Positions 55,001 to 62,837 of a DNA stretch of 64,000 nt are shown in pieces. The notes under the pieces are model-generated. The model searched no databases. It was not told where the DNA came from and saw nothing but the letters and a program-made list of their open reading frames with translations. The DNA comes from JBPRGG01 sp051418075 (GTDB taxonomy: Bacteria > Bacteroidota > Bacteroidia > Cytophagales > Cyclobacteriaceae): NCBI GenBank assembly GCA_051418075.1, contig JBPRGG010000111.1:1-64000 (forward strand), written 5' to 3'. The stretch's first letter is position 1. Each line of letters begins with the position of its first letter. A program made the translations under genes and the position numbers.

Positions 55001-56046
55001 GCTGCTTCATTGAGGTCTGAAGCAAAGATTTTATAGGTGAGGTTAAGCTGATGAGATTCAATAAAATCTTCCAATAAAATAGCCAGCGAGTATACTTCTT
55101 CTCCGGAAGCACATCCCGGCACCCAAAGCCTTAGCAGGCTTTTAGGCTGTTCCTTGACCAACTCGGGAATAATATATTGAGCAACATACTGATAAACTTC
55201 CGGGTCACGGAAGAAGTTGGTGACACTTATCAACAGATCATCGAACAGGATCTTCTTTTCAGAGGGATTCTCCAACAGGTATTGATGATATTCCTTCACA
55301 TGCTGAAAGTGCCCTACATGGATTCGTTTATTAATCCTGCGAATCACCGAGTTTGATTTATAGGAAAAAAAATCAACCCCTGAATATTGACTGACTATGT
55401 TGATCACCTGATCATACAGATCTTCTTCTATATCGTCTTCATGTTCTTCCGGGGAATAATTGATATGATAGGGATTATTTATAATGCGATAGAAAGCTGA
55501 GGGTATTTCTGTGGGAGACAAAATCAGATCCGGAGTAAACGCATGCAATGCTACCCGGGGCATTCCATCAAATGCTGCTGTTTCTGGTTCCTGTACCATC
55601 ACAAACCCTCCGGCTTCTTTAATAATCTTACCTCCCCTGATCCCATCCGTACCGTTCCCTGAAAGAATCAGCCCAATAGACTTCTCCTTGTAATTAATGG
55701 CCAGTGAACTGAAAAATATATCAATGGGGTAATTTAATACTTTTTTCTGGGTGTCTTCCAGGATAAACCGATCCTGATCAATTTTTACTAGTTTATCCGG
55801 AGGATTGATATAGATATGGTCCGGCTTTATGTTATCCTGATCTTCAATATCTTTTACAGTAAAATTCGAAACCTTGCCAAATAAATCCTGGGCAAAACTT
55901 TTATGATCGGCAGATAGATGTTGTACTATTATAATGGCTGCCCCGGTTGGCTCCTTCAGGTTTTCTATAATTTGTTTAATTACAGGAAAACCTCCGGCAG
56001 AAGCACCAATGCCAATTACAAAAAATTCCTTCGTACTTTGAGTCAT
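52081..56046 (-). CDS. CheB-CheR-PAS hybrid sensor histidine kinase
   Basis: 1321 residues. The CheB methylesterase domain (about 8-190) has its Ser16 in GIGASAGG, a His in VQHLSADHKS and an Asp in GNGTDGIRG, but no receiver domain precedes it. The CheR methyltransferase domain (about 215-475; LLRLWVPGCASGEEVYSLAI) follows. Then come a Glu-rich coiled coil with tandem TNEELQSSNEEL-type repeats (about 640-730), three PAS domains, HisKA (VAHDLRSPITNQ) and a full HATPase (FRNLLSNAIKYR, DNGIGLDL, GKGVGLHIVRN). Cytoplasmic. Such fusions are common in environmental bacteria and their output is generally unknown. No chemoreceptor or cheA lies nearby. Confidence 0.94.
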   Translation of the reverse strand: MTQSTKEFFVIGIGASAGGFPVIKQIIENLKEPTGAAIIIVQHLSADHKSFAQDLFGKVSNFTVKDIEDQDNIKPDHIYINPPDKLVKIDQDRFILEDTQKKVLNYPIDIFFSSLAINYKEKSIGLILSGNGTDGIRGGKIIKEAGGFVMVQEPETAAFDGMPRVALHAFTPDLILSPTEIPSAFYRIINNPYHINYSPEEHEDDIEEDLYDQVINIVSQYSGVDFFSYKSNSVIRRINKRIHVGHFQHVKEYHQYLLENPSEKKILFDDLLISVTNFFRDPEVYQYVAQYIIPELVKEQPKSLLRLWVPGCASGEEVYSLAILLEDFIESHQLNLTYKIFASDLNEAALKFASVGRYRNNIVVDVKNEWLNKYFVKHEDFYEVKKLIRKKIIFMQHNLLKDPPLMKLDMVMCRNLFIYLKQPAQSNILKNLHQALNSGGYLIIGPNESVGKKIDFFIEKSQEFRVYKNRKKIGQNDNGAGSPKKELSGGSFFFQNDQKASADNFFQQEVINKIAPSYLFINLRNEVLYNQGVLGNYLMVPQNMDKINIMKLSGTDLQVFLRNGIRKIRQDQENEVHFPNIQVRINDHPEMISLIFYAVRHEDILSQILIVFGKSIPGLSPESSHLPQDQDNKIKEVVKDQRLHELENELNVTREELRITLNEAEQTNEELQSSNEELMSANEELKSTNEELQSANEELYIVNTELQEKIDELTDLNNDLDNLLASIQIATIFLDENSYIRRITPNVKELFNIYDTDVERPVYHFTNHIGYDDIKLDIEWVKKQDEMLEKEFRHENGTYYLLRLLPYRTAEQKIAGVVMTFIDITQLKNIQESLRVSENNWKSLVENTPDVIARFDHNYRHVFVNEALEKEMGLSREQILGKTHRELNVTAETDTERFIKSLEQVFNTGKPLDFYNKAIVEGENYYFYIKLVPEINQETQKVETVLSITRDITALKKSELELAQSEHKWRSLVENTPDIIARFNQDLKHTFINPVVEALVGLPPQEFIGKDNQELGLIDNLDESNQAISKVFETAEETIFTIEFSRPQGKMYLESKLVPEFDQDGKVSTVLSITRDITPLKKYEQELLTKNKELNLINEYLDNFFYTVAHDLRSPITNQKLIMNLYESAKTEEEKHVILSKIKDTTETLENTLQGLIEIMENQQTDEKGAKATDINMPQLLNKILQELHRDIEKVQPRIETQFDQENICYIKPYIESIFRNLLSNAIKYRHDDHPLHIKITSSKEDDFVILKFTDNGIGLDLKKYKNNLFRPFKRFTKKADGKGVGLHIVRNMVIRNGGDIELKSEPDKGAEFTLYLQEYV

Positions 56047-56247
56047 TATAAAAAAAATTGAAATAACGAATTTAAGAAAAATAAAGCAGAATAAATAATA
56101 GGTTGCCGGAGTAGGTGATACAGGCAGGGCCCCTGACAGGAAAACAAAAGGTTGATATTGACAGGCTTAAAGGGTTATACAACAACACTGTCCTTTCGAC
56201 TATTCGTAATCATAACTGGGCCGGCCCAACTAGTTTTCGGCTAAATA

Positions 56248-56505
56248 TTAATGTGCCAGTTTATCACCTGAGCATTCCTCCAGTATTCCCTGCTCCTTTT
56301 GTTGGCCAGTTTGTTCTCTGAGCAACCTGATCTTACCATCAAGTATCAAGTGCATATAATCCACCGACTCATCCTTTCTGTACAAATATCTTTCATCCTT
56401 CAATAGACAAACTATGGATTTTTGCCAAAGCGATACTGGCAGGATGGCAATTCTTTAAATGGTTGAGCTTGTCGGAGTTTGGATAATTCCACAATCTGAG
56501 TTATA
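56248..56505 (-). pseudogene. Frameshifted cyclic-nucleotide-binding-domain remnant
   Basis: Minus-strand reading from about 56505 gives QIVELSKLRQAQPFKELPS, the usual opening of a cNMP-binding sensor, running to a stop at 56412. A second frame, overlapping from about 56425 to a stop at 56248, continues with LWQKSIVCLLKDERYLYRKD then ESVDYMHLILDGKIRLLREQ and a GDK turn, the typical cNMP-binding beta-roll. Joining the two needs one frameshift. The kinase or regulator part that would follow is missing, so this is a decayed gene. Plus-strand readings over it are antisense shadows. Confidence 0.55.
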
Positions 56506-56563
56506 GAATAAATGGATGCAAGATGTGATAATTAAAAAAGGCAAATATTTGTTGGATAAAAAA

Positions 56564-56590
56564 AGCCTGTCAAAAAATTGGGGACAGGCT
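56564..56590 (-). terminator. Orphan terminator-like hairpin (minus strand)
   Basis: AGCCTGTC (56564-56571) pairs perfectly with GACAGGCT (56583-56590) around an 11-base loop, with an A-run on the left that becomes a T-run on the minus strand. No minus-strand gene ends here, so it may terminate a small RNA or a transcript entering the cNMP-domain remnant. Confidence 0.55.
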
Positions 56591-56667
56591 AAAGTAAACT
56601 CATTAATCAATAAAAAAATTTAATAAATTTAATATCCGCAAAACTAAATTTTATACGCATGCTTTAC

Positions 56668-56687
56668 AATACTCATAAATGAGTATT
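56668..56687. promoter_or_regulatory. 20-bp palindrome, candidate operator
   Basis: AATACTCAT (56668-56676) and ATGAGTATT (56679-56687) are exact inverted repeats separated by AA. It lies about 190 bp before the alpha/beta hydrolase start and 85 bp downstream of a 27-codon minus-strand reading frame's ATG. A regulator-binding dyad is likely; the protein is unknown. Confidence 0.4.
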
Positions 56688-56845
56688 TTCAAATCCGAAA
56701 CCCAGGTTTTGCCAAAAATAGTGGATTAACGATGCTGATTTCAATAAATTTCTCCTCCTGAAACCAGTCCATGCCTGAGCCTAACGAAATGACTTATTTT
56801 TAAAATTTGAACGATAAAAACGAAGTGAATCATTTCAGCATTTTA

Positions 56846-56853
56846 TATTTTTG
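56846..56853 (+). promoter_or_regulatory. -7 box of the alpha/beta hydrolase gene
   Basis: TATTTTTG matches TAnnTTTG and lies 24 bp before the ATG at 56878. It overlaps an upstream in-frame TTG codon at 56851, which therefore should not be the start. No -33 TTG at standard spacing. Confidence 0.4.
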
Positions 56854-56877
56854 TCTGATACAACTAAACACAAACAA

Positions 56878-57699
56878 ATGGAAAAAGCATACTTCAACTA
56901 TCAAGGGATGGACATTGCTGTTTTTCAAAATAAATCCCGGGAAAAACGGGGAATTTTATACCTTCATGGTAATTCCCTGGATACTACTACTTTTACTGCC
57001 CAATTCAGGGGTGAACTAAGTAAAAAATATAAAATAGCCGGATTTGATTGGCCAGGACATGGGCAATCCGGCAAAGCTGCGGAGCATTTTTATCAATTTG
57101 ACCATTTGCTTGATCTGGTCATCAAAATAACAGATTTTCTGGATTTAGAGCAAGTAATTATAATGGGACATTCATTGGGCGGACATATTGGTCTTGAAGC
57201 TGCGCCACACATAAGCAACTTAGCCGGGTTGGTTTTATCCGGAACTCCTCCATTAGGTAGTCCTCCTAATCTGGGGGCGGCATTTTTACCCCATCCGGTA
57301 ATCCAAAAGGGTTATACCTTCCAACCTGAGCTTTCAGATGCAGCTATCAGGGAAATGGCAGCTACTTTTGTATTCAGTGATTCCGGGAAAATTGATCAGT
57401 TAATTCCTCTGATAAGAAATACGGATGGAAGATTCAGGGAAGTTTTAGGCACCGAAATTGCCAGGGGTAAATTAAAAGATGAAGTAGCCATTATAGAAAA
57501 TCTGAATATTCCGGTGGCAATTTTCCAGGGAGTTCATGAACCTTTAATCAATAAAACCTACCTGGAAAGCCTGTCAATCAAAAAGCTCTGGAGGAATGAA
57601 ATCAGGGAAATACCAGCAGCTGGTCATAGTGTGCAGCTAGAAAATCCCGAAGTTTTTAATCACAATATGGCTGAATTTGCTCAAGCCGTTTGGAGCTAA
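56878..57699 (+). CDS. Alpha/beta-fold hydrolase
   Basis: 273 residues from ATG 56878. The nucleophile elbow is MGHSLGGHIGLEAA (GHSLGG), the oxyanion segment is LYLHGNSLDTTTF with HGNS, and the catalytic His is in PAAGHSVQLENPE; the Asp is probably near FSDSG or in IFQGVHEP. Cytoplasmic. It may be an esterase, lactonase or C-C hydrolase; the sequence does not decide. It converges on the PAS-LuxR gene, stops eight bases apart. Confidence 0.88.
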   Translation: MEKAYFNYQGMDIAVFQNKSREKRGILYLHGNSLDTTTFTAQFRGELSKKYKIAGFDWPGHGQSGKAAEHFYQFDHLLDLVIKITDFLDLEQVIIMGHSLGGHIGLEAAPHISNLAGLVLSGTPPLGSPPNLGAAFLPHPVIQKGYTFQPELSDAAIREMAATFVFSDSGKIDQLIPLIRNTDGRFREVLGTEIARGKLKDEVAIIENLNIPVAIFQGVHEPLINKTYLESLSIKKLWRNEIREIPAAGHSVQLENPEVFNHNMAEFAQAVWS

Positions 57700-57707
57700 G
57701 GATAAAT

Positions 57708-58490
57708 TTAAGTAGACTGAATTAATTCGTGATCCAAACCAAAGGCTACCAGTTCATTGGTATTATTTACTCTGGTTTTTTTAAGCATGTTCCTTCGATG
57801 CCGGTTAACAGTATGTTCACTGATAAATAGTTCCTGGGCAATATCTTTGGAATTTTTTCCCTGGATCAGCAATTTAAGAATTTCCTTTTCCCTGGGAGAA
57901 AAAATACTTTTCATGAGTTCTTCCACTTCCTTTCCCGGGTAATCATACCCTTTTAACGGGGGGCCATGCATGGAAAAGGAGATGTTATTGCTATTTTTCA
58001 GATGAGTAATATCGGTATAAATAGCAAAACTGTGCACCAGGTTATTGTTTTTATCTTTGGTGATCATTCCGGTTTGCCTTAAAAGCCTTTTGGTTTCTCC
58101 TTCAGCTGTGATAAATCTAAAATCATTTTCAAAGATATACTCTCCCGGAATACTCTGTGGGGCATACTGCATGGCTTGCATTGAACGAATAGCTGCTTTA
58201 AGTACGATTAAACGATCTGCCGGATGAATATGCTGATAGATCCTTTCCAGGTTAAAAGGTGATTCCCAGGAGAAACCACTGATCCTTTCAAAATTAGGCG
58301 ATGTATATACTACCTGGGCCGGGTCGGAAACCAGGTCGGTCAAATGAAAAAACTGGTTAGGCATAGTCAGGAATCTGCTGATCATTTCCCGGGATAATAA
58401 CAGATCTTTATATTCATAAACATGAGGATCGTGAGGCAATTTACTTAACTCTTCCTGCAGATACTTTAAATCAAAGTCCGGTAAGGGCAT
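57708..58490 (-). CDS. PAS-domain LuxR-family transcriptional regulator
   Basis: 260 residues from ATG 58490 (MPLPDFDLKYLQEEL). The longer reading from 58595 adds a Lys/Arg-rich stretch with no domain and is not preferred. A PAS-like domain (about 60-170; SGFSWESPFNLERIYQHIHP) senses an unknown ligand, and the C-terminal LuxR helix-turn-helix (SPREKEILKLLIQGKNSKDI, then ISEHTVNRHRRNMLKKT) binds DNA. Same strand as the oxidoreductase and AraC genes upstream, 130 bp after the former. Confidence 0.9.
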   Translation of the reverse strand: MPLPDFDLKYLQEELSKLPHDPHVYEYKDLLLSREMISRFLTMPNQFFHLTDLVSDPAQVVYTSPNFERISGFSWESPFNLERIYQHIHPADRLIVLKAAIRSMQAMQYAPQSIPGEYIFENDFRFITAEGETKRLLRQTGMITKDKNNNLVHSFAIYTDITHLKNSNNISFSMHGPPLKGYDYPGKEVEELMKSIFSPREKEILKLLIQGKNSKDIAQELFISEHTVNRHRRNMLKKTRVNNTNELVAFGLDHELIQST

Positions 58491-58620
58491 AATTTTCCGC
58501 TGTTGGCGATTTAAACCGTAAAAAAAAGGATTACTATTGAGGCTGGTTTTATTCTTTATGAATAACAACCTCAAATGTAACCCTTTTAGAGCCAATTTTT
58601 TAATGAATTAATTTTTATAG

Positions 58621-59598
58621 TTAAATTTTCAGGACAATTTTTCCTTGATTTTTATTTGCTTCCATATACTGATGCGCCTCAGCCACCTGCTCCCAGGGAA
58701 AAATTTTATCCACTACCGGTCTTAGTGTGCCATTGTGAAACAGATTGATGGCAAAATGGGTCAATTCCTGGTTCAACTTGATTTGATAGTCCAAACTACG
58801 GGATCGTAAGGTGGAACCTGTGATCTGTAATCTGCGGCCTACAATCTTTCTAAGATCAAGATGGTCCATCTTTATGCCACCCAGCAGGGCCAGCATCACC
58901 ATCCGTCCATCCAATGCCATAGAGTCTAAATTATCCTGAAAATAAGCAGCACCAATAAAATCAATGATGACATCCACACCTTTGCCTTCGGTAATTTTAT
59001 CTACTTCCTCTTTAAAAGACCTTGATTTGTAATCAATCACATGGTCAGCGCCAAGGTTCAAACAGGTTTCATGTTTCCCGGCCGAGGCAGTAGCAATGAT
59101 CTGGCTTTCCAAAGCTTTAGCCAGTTGAATACAGGCCGTTCCCACTCCGCTGGCTCCGGCATGGATCAGTATCGTTTCTTTCTCCTTTAAACGCCCCAGC
59201 CACTTCACTGCTTGAAAAGCAGTAAGAAAAACCTCAGGCACAGCCGCAGCTTCAGCCATAGAAAAATGATCTGGTTTTGCAATGGCCATTTCCTCATGAA
59301 TCACTATATATTCAGCATATCCTCCTCCAGGTAAAAGGCCCATTACTTCATCCCCCTCCTTCCACTTTTCTACTTGTTCACCCACTTTTTCCACAACACC
59401 TGCTACTTCCAACCCAAGCAAAGGACTGGTTCCCCGGGGAGGCGGGTATTTACCCTTACGCTGTAAAATATCGGCACGATTGATGCCCGCCGCCTGAACT
59501 TTAACCAAAAGCTCATTTGACTGAGGCATCGGTTTTTCCCACTCTCCTAAACTTAAATTTTCTACACCTCCCGGTGCTTTTACTAAAATTGCTTTCAT
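58621..59598 (-). CDS. NADPH:quinone oxidoreductase (zeta-crystallin-like MDR)
   Basis: 325 residues. GroES-like N-terminal domain (GINRADILQRKGKYPPPRG) and a Rossmann domain with AGASGVGTACIQLAKAL. It lacks the zinc ligands of alcohol dehydrogenases, so it is a QOR-type enzyme that reduces quinones or enones with NADPH. It starts 10 bp after the stop of the AraC gene, so the two are co-transcribed. Confidence 0.93.
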   Translation of the reverse strand: MKAILVKAPGGVENLSLGEWEKPMPQSNELLVKVQAAGINRADILQRKGKYPPPRGTSPLLGLEVAGVVEKVGEQVEKWKEGDEVMGLLPGGGYAEYIVIHEEMAIAKPDHFSMAEAAAVPEVFLTAFQAVKWLGRLKEKETILIHAGASGVGTACIQLAKALESQIIATASAGKHETCLNLGADHVIDYKSRSFKEEVDKITEGKGVDVIIDFIGAAYFQDNLDSMALDGRMVMLALLGGIKMDHLDLRKIVGRRLQITGSTLRSRSLDYQIKLNQELTHFAINLFHNGTLRPVVDKIFPWEQVAEAHQYMEANKNQGKIVLKI

Positions 59599-59608
59599 GT
59601 ATAAAAAA

Positions 59609-60472
59609 TTATTGATAAGTTATAAATTGTTTAGGTGTCTTGCCTGTATATTTCTTAAACACCCGATAAAAATTTGTTATATCATTAAATCCTGCCTCAT
59701 AAGCAGAAAACTCAATACTTCCGGATTCCAAAAGTCGCTTTTTAACATAGTTAATTTTCAGTTGGGTCACATATTCCACAACCGTTTTACCCATCTTACA
59801 TTTAAAATATCCGGTATAACCCCGGTAGGATTGTCCTGCCATCCGGGCCAGCCGGTCAATGGAGGGTGACTCATAAAAATGTCTGTTTAAAAAATTAATA
59901 CTGTCCATAAAAGCCTGCTCCCGGGTATTAAATTCCAGGTCTTCCTCAAAATCCAACCGGTTCAAAAATATCAGGATACTGCTGACCAGGTAGCGCAAAT
60001 TTACTTCAAATCCATGCTCTTTTTGGGTTTGTTCAAAAATCATTTCTTTAAACATGCGAATTATTTTTTGATGACCATAACCCTTACCCAGTCTTAATAC
60101 AGGAGATTTTTCAAATTTTGATCTGAAGGCGCTGAAGATCTGTCTCAGGTAGCTATTTTCCCGGAAAACCTGGTCCTGTACACAAATCATTTGCAGGGTG
60201 AGCGGAAATTTTGGATGATCCCTAAAGACGTGATGCAGACCAGGCGGAAGATAGCATATATAACCATCATGAATTTCATATTCAATAAATTCAGGTTGTG
60301 AAATACCTATCTTGCCTTTTCCCGACAATACAATTCCAATTTCATGAAAATCGTGTGCCGATGCACACATTTCAAATTCAGGGCTATGGTAACTTTCAAA
60401 TACATATACGCCACATTCCGGTAGAACAACCGGGAATGGGGTTTTCCGTTGATGAATTTTTTCTTCAATCAT
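59609..60472 (-). CDS. AraC-family transcriptional regulator
   Basis: 287 residues. An N-terminal cupin-like sensing domain (about 20-115; FHEIGIVLSGKGKIGIS) is followed by a linker and two helix-turn-helix units (about 190-287; SIDRLARMAGQSYRGYTGYF and AYEAGFNDITNFYRVFKKYT with the GKTPKQF ending). It probably senses a sugar and controls the divergent GH88 operon and/or the downstream oxidoreductase gene. Confidence 0.93.
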   Translation of the reverse strand: MIEEKIHQRKTPFPVVLPECGVYVFESYHSPEFEMCASAHDFHEIGIVLSGKGKIGISQPEFIEYEIHDGYICYLPPGLHHVFRDHPKFPLTLQMICVQDQVFRENSYLRQIFSAFRSKFEKSPVLRLGKGYGHQKIIRMFKEMIFEQTQKEHGFEVNLRYLVSSILIFLNRLDFEEDLEFNTREQAFMDSINFLNRHFYESPSIDRLARMAGQSYRGYTGYFKCKMGKTVVEYVTQLKINYVKKRLLESGSIEFSAYEAGFNDITNFYRVFKKYTGKTPKQFITYQ

Positions 60473-60512
60473 AAGGTATTGCCGAATTTGCCAATTAGTT
60501 TTTCCTGATTTT

Positions 60513-60545
60513 CCAATAAATTGGTGTTGTTTTGAAATATATTTG
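60513..60545 (+). promoter_or_regulatory. Divergent AraC/GH88 regulatory region
   Basis: CCAATAAATTGG (60513-60524) is a perfect 5-bp-arm dyad with a related CCAATTAG at 60491. TATATTTG (60538-60545) matches the TAnnTTTG box, 52 bp before the GH88 start. This fits a regulated promoter with an activator site upstream of the -7 box; binding by the neighbouring AraC protein is inferred. Confidence 0.4.
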
Positions 60546-60597
60546 ATTAAATATGAAATAATTAAACCGAATATGCAAATCAGATAAACCTCAAATT

Positions 60598-61965
60598 ATG
60601 ATCAAGATAAATCAAACGCTTACACCAGGCGACCTGGCTCAAAAATTAAGTAGGTTCTGGCAGCTTTCCGGGCAAAAGATCCTGGACCTGGAAAAAAATT
60701 ACGATGTTACTAAGGGATCCCCGGTATTTACTGCCGGTGGAAAATATACTACCCGGGGCTGGACCGAATGGACCCAGGGTTTTCAATTTGGATCAGCTGT
60801 ATTGCAGTTCGATGCCAGTGGAGATCATCAATTTCTGGAAATTGGCAGGGATAAAACCCTAAGCCTGATGGCCCCACACCTAAGTCATTTTGGGGTACAC
60901 GACCATGGATTCAATAATGTGAGTACTTATGGTAACCTACTCAGACTAATCAATGAAGGAAAAATTGAATCAAATGCCTGGGAAAAACATTTTTATGAGC
61001 TGGCTTTAAAACTAACCGGAGCAGTACAGGCCAAAAGATGGACTTCTATTCCCGAAGGTGGCTTTATTTATTCTTTTAACGGACCGCATTCATTATTTGT
61101 GGATACTATCCGGACCTGCCGGGCCCTTTCTGTAAGTCATGCTTTAGGACATGAAATGCTACAGGATCATGATGAAGCCATTAACCTACTGGAAAGAGCA
61201 GTAAAACATGGCGTTTCCACCGCCAAATACTCCATTTACTATGGAGAGGGACGGGATAGCTATGATGTTTGGGGCAGGACAGCCCATGAAAGCATTTTCA
61301 ATACCAATGACGGGCAATACCGCTGTCCCAATGCGCAACAAGGGTTCTCAGGCTATACCACCTGGACCCGGGGACTGGCCTGGGCCATGGTAGGATTTCC
61401 GGAACAGCTGGAATTCCTGCAAGGAATTGAAGACCAGGAACTGGAGCCTTTGGGAGGACGTCACAAAATAGAGGAAATTTTCTTAAAAGCGGCCCGGGCA
61501 ACCTGTGATTTCTACATCGAAAATAGCTGTAGTGATGGTATTCCTTATTGGGACACTGGTGCGCCTAATCTGTATCAATTAGGTGATTACCTTAACAGGC
61601 CAGCTGATCCATATAATGATTATGAACCAATAGATAGTTCAGCAGCTGCTATTGGGGCTCAGGGTTTACTTCGTTTGGGTAAATATTTGGGCAATTCAGG
61701 AGAAAAATACTGGCAGGCCGGTTTAACCATCCTTGATACGCTGTTGGATGAACCTTATTTAAGTACCGGCGATCACCACCAGGGTCTGATCCTGCATTCC
61801 ATCTATCACCACCCCAACGGCTGGGATTATGTACCGGAAGGTAGTAAAATCCCCTATGGCGAATCCAGTATGTGGGGAGATTATCATGCCCGGGAGTTGG
61901 CTTTGTATGTACAGAAGATCATCAAGGAAGAACCTTATTATACCTTTTTTAATGGATTACAATAA
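60598..61965 (+). CDS. GH88-like unsaturated glucuronyl hydrolase
   Basis: 455 residues, no signal peptide, so cytoplasmic. The (alpha/alpha)6 barrel is indicated by GYTTWTRGLAWAMVGF, DSSAAAIGAQGLLRLG and SSMWGDYH. The catalytic pair matches GH88: Asp102 in VHDHGF and Asp169 in LFVDTIRTCRAL, a 67-residue spacing close to the family's. The enzyme would hydrate the 4,5-double bond of unsaturated uronates released by polysaccharide lyases. First gene of a three-gene operon, divergent from an AraC regulator. Confidence 0.88.
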   Translation: MIKINQTLTPGDLAQKLSRFWQLSGQKILDLEKNYDVTKGSPVFTAGGKYTTRGWTEWTQGFQFGSAVLQFDASGDHQFLEIGRDKTLSLMAPHLSHFGVHDHGFNNVSTYGNLLRLINEGKIESNAWEKHFYELALKLTGAVQAKRWTSIPEGGFIYSFNGPHSLFVDTIRTCRALSVSHALGHEMLQDHDEAINLLERAVKHGVSTAKYSIYYGEGRDSYDVWGRTAHESIFNTNDGQYRCPNAQQGFSGYTTWTRGLAWAMVGFPEQLEFLQGIEDQELEPLGGRHKIEEIFLKAARATCDFYIENSCSDGIPYWDTGAPNLYQLGDYLNRPADPYNDYEPIDSSAAAIGAQGLLRLGKYLGNSGEKYWQAGLTILDTLLDEPYLSTGDHHQGLILHSIYHHPNGWDYVPEGSKIPYGESSMWGDYHARELALYVQKIIKEEPYYTFFNGLQ

Positions 61966-62795
61966 TGGCTCAGGAATTAAAGGATTTCAGCAAATTATGC
62001 ATCCATACCATTACTACTAAGCCCTGGAAATTAAACCAGGCTGTAGAGAAATATGCCCAGGCAGGTGTTGGGGGCATTACGGTGTGGCGGGATGCGGTAG
62101 AGGGCATCAATATCAAGGATGCCGGCGATTTGATCAGGAATAACAACCTGGAAATTATATCCTACTGTAGGGGCGGGTTTTTCCCCCATACGGAAGTAAC
62201 GGGCAGGCAAAAGGCTATCGAAGACAACCTGTTGATGGTGGATGAAGCTGCTGCTTTGGGAGCTCCTTTGATCGTATTGGTTTGTGGGGCTGAGCCCAGA
62301 CAGTCTTTGTTTGAATCAAGGGACCAGATCAAAAAAGGCATTGAAGCGCTTATTCCTCATTGTGAAGAAATGGGTATCCAGTTGGCCATCGAGCCATTGC
62401 ATCCCATGTATGCAGATAATCGTTCGGCCATCAATACATTAGGTCAGGCCAATGATATGGCGGAGTATTTTCAATCGGAAGTTGTGGGGGTAGCGGTAGA
62501 TGTATATCACCTTTGGTGGGATCCTGACCTGGAACAGGAAATTCAACGATGCGGCCAGAATAAAAACCTGTATGCTTTTCACATCTGCGACTGGAAAATC
62601 CCCACCACTGATCTTTTACTGGATCGTGGGCTAATGGGGGAAGGCTGTATTCCGGTAAAAAAAATCCGTAATTGGGTGGAAGCCACCGGTTTTGATGGAT
62701 TCAAAGAAGTGGAGATCTTCTCCAACCATTATTGGAACATGGACCAGGATGAATTCCTGCAGCAAATTCTGGCAGCTTATTTAAGGCATAGTTAA
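61965..62795 (+). CDS. Sugar phosphate isomerase/epimerase (xylose-isomerase-like TIM barrel)
   Basis: 276 residues. AP endonuclease 2 / isomerase fold with metal ligands Glu in AIEPLHPMYAD, Asp-His in VAVDVYHLWW, the His in FHICDWK and a C-terminal Glu in FKEVEIFS. The ATG overlaps the GH88 stop by one base (TAATG), showing translational coupling. It likely isomerises a sugar or keto-sugar acid from the GH88 product; the exact substrate is unknown. Confidence 0.9.
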   Translation: MAQELKDFSKLCIHTITTKPWKLNQAVEKYAQAGVGGITVWRDAVEGINIKDAGDLIRNNNLEIISYCRGGFFPHTEVTGRQKAIEDNLLMVDEAAALGAPLIVLVCGAEPRQSLFESRDQIKKGIEALIPHCEEMGIQLAIEPLHPMYADNRSAINTLGQANDMAEYFQSEVVGVAVDVYHLWWDPDLEQEIQRCGQNKNLYAFHICDWKIPTTDLLLDRGLMGEGCIPVKKIRNWVEATGFDGFKEVEIFSNHYWNMDQDEFLQQILAAYLRHS

Positions 62796-62837
62796 GGCAA
62801 TATCATATTCAAGAATTTTGATAAAATAAAGATAAAA

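Noticed and set aside
56115..56321. A 68-codon plus-strand frame in the gap before the alpha/beta hydrolase
   Set aside because: It is largely antisense to the cNMP-binding-domain remnant, which has real family motifs; the plus-strand reading has none.
56851..56877. A TTG start adding nine residues to the alpha/beta hydrolase
   Set aside because: The TTG overlaps the predicted -7 box, and the ATG at 56878 directly precedes the conserved fold.
58491..58595. A 35-codon extension of the PAS-LuxR regulator
   Set aside because: Basic, domain-free sequence; the internal ATG at 58490 starts a well-formed protein.
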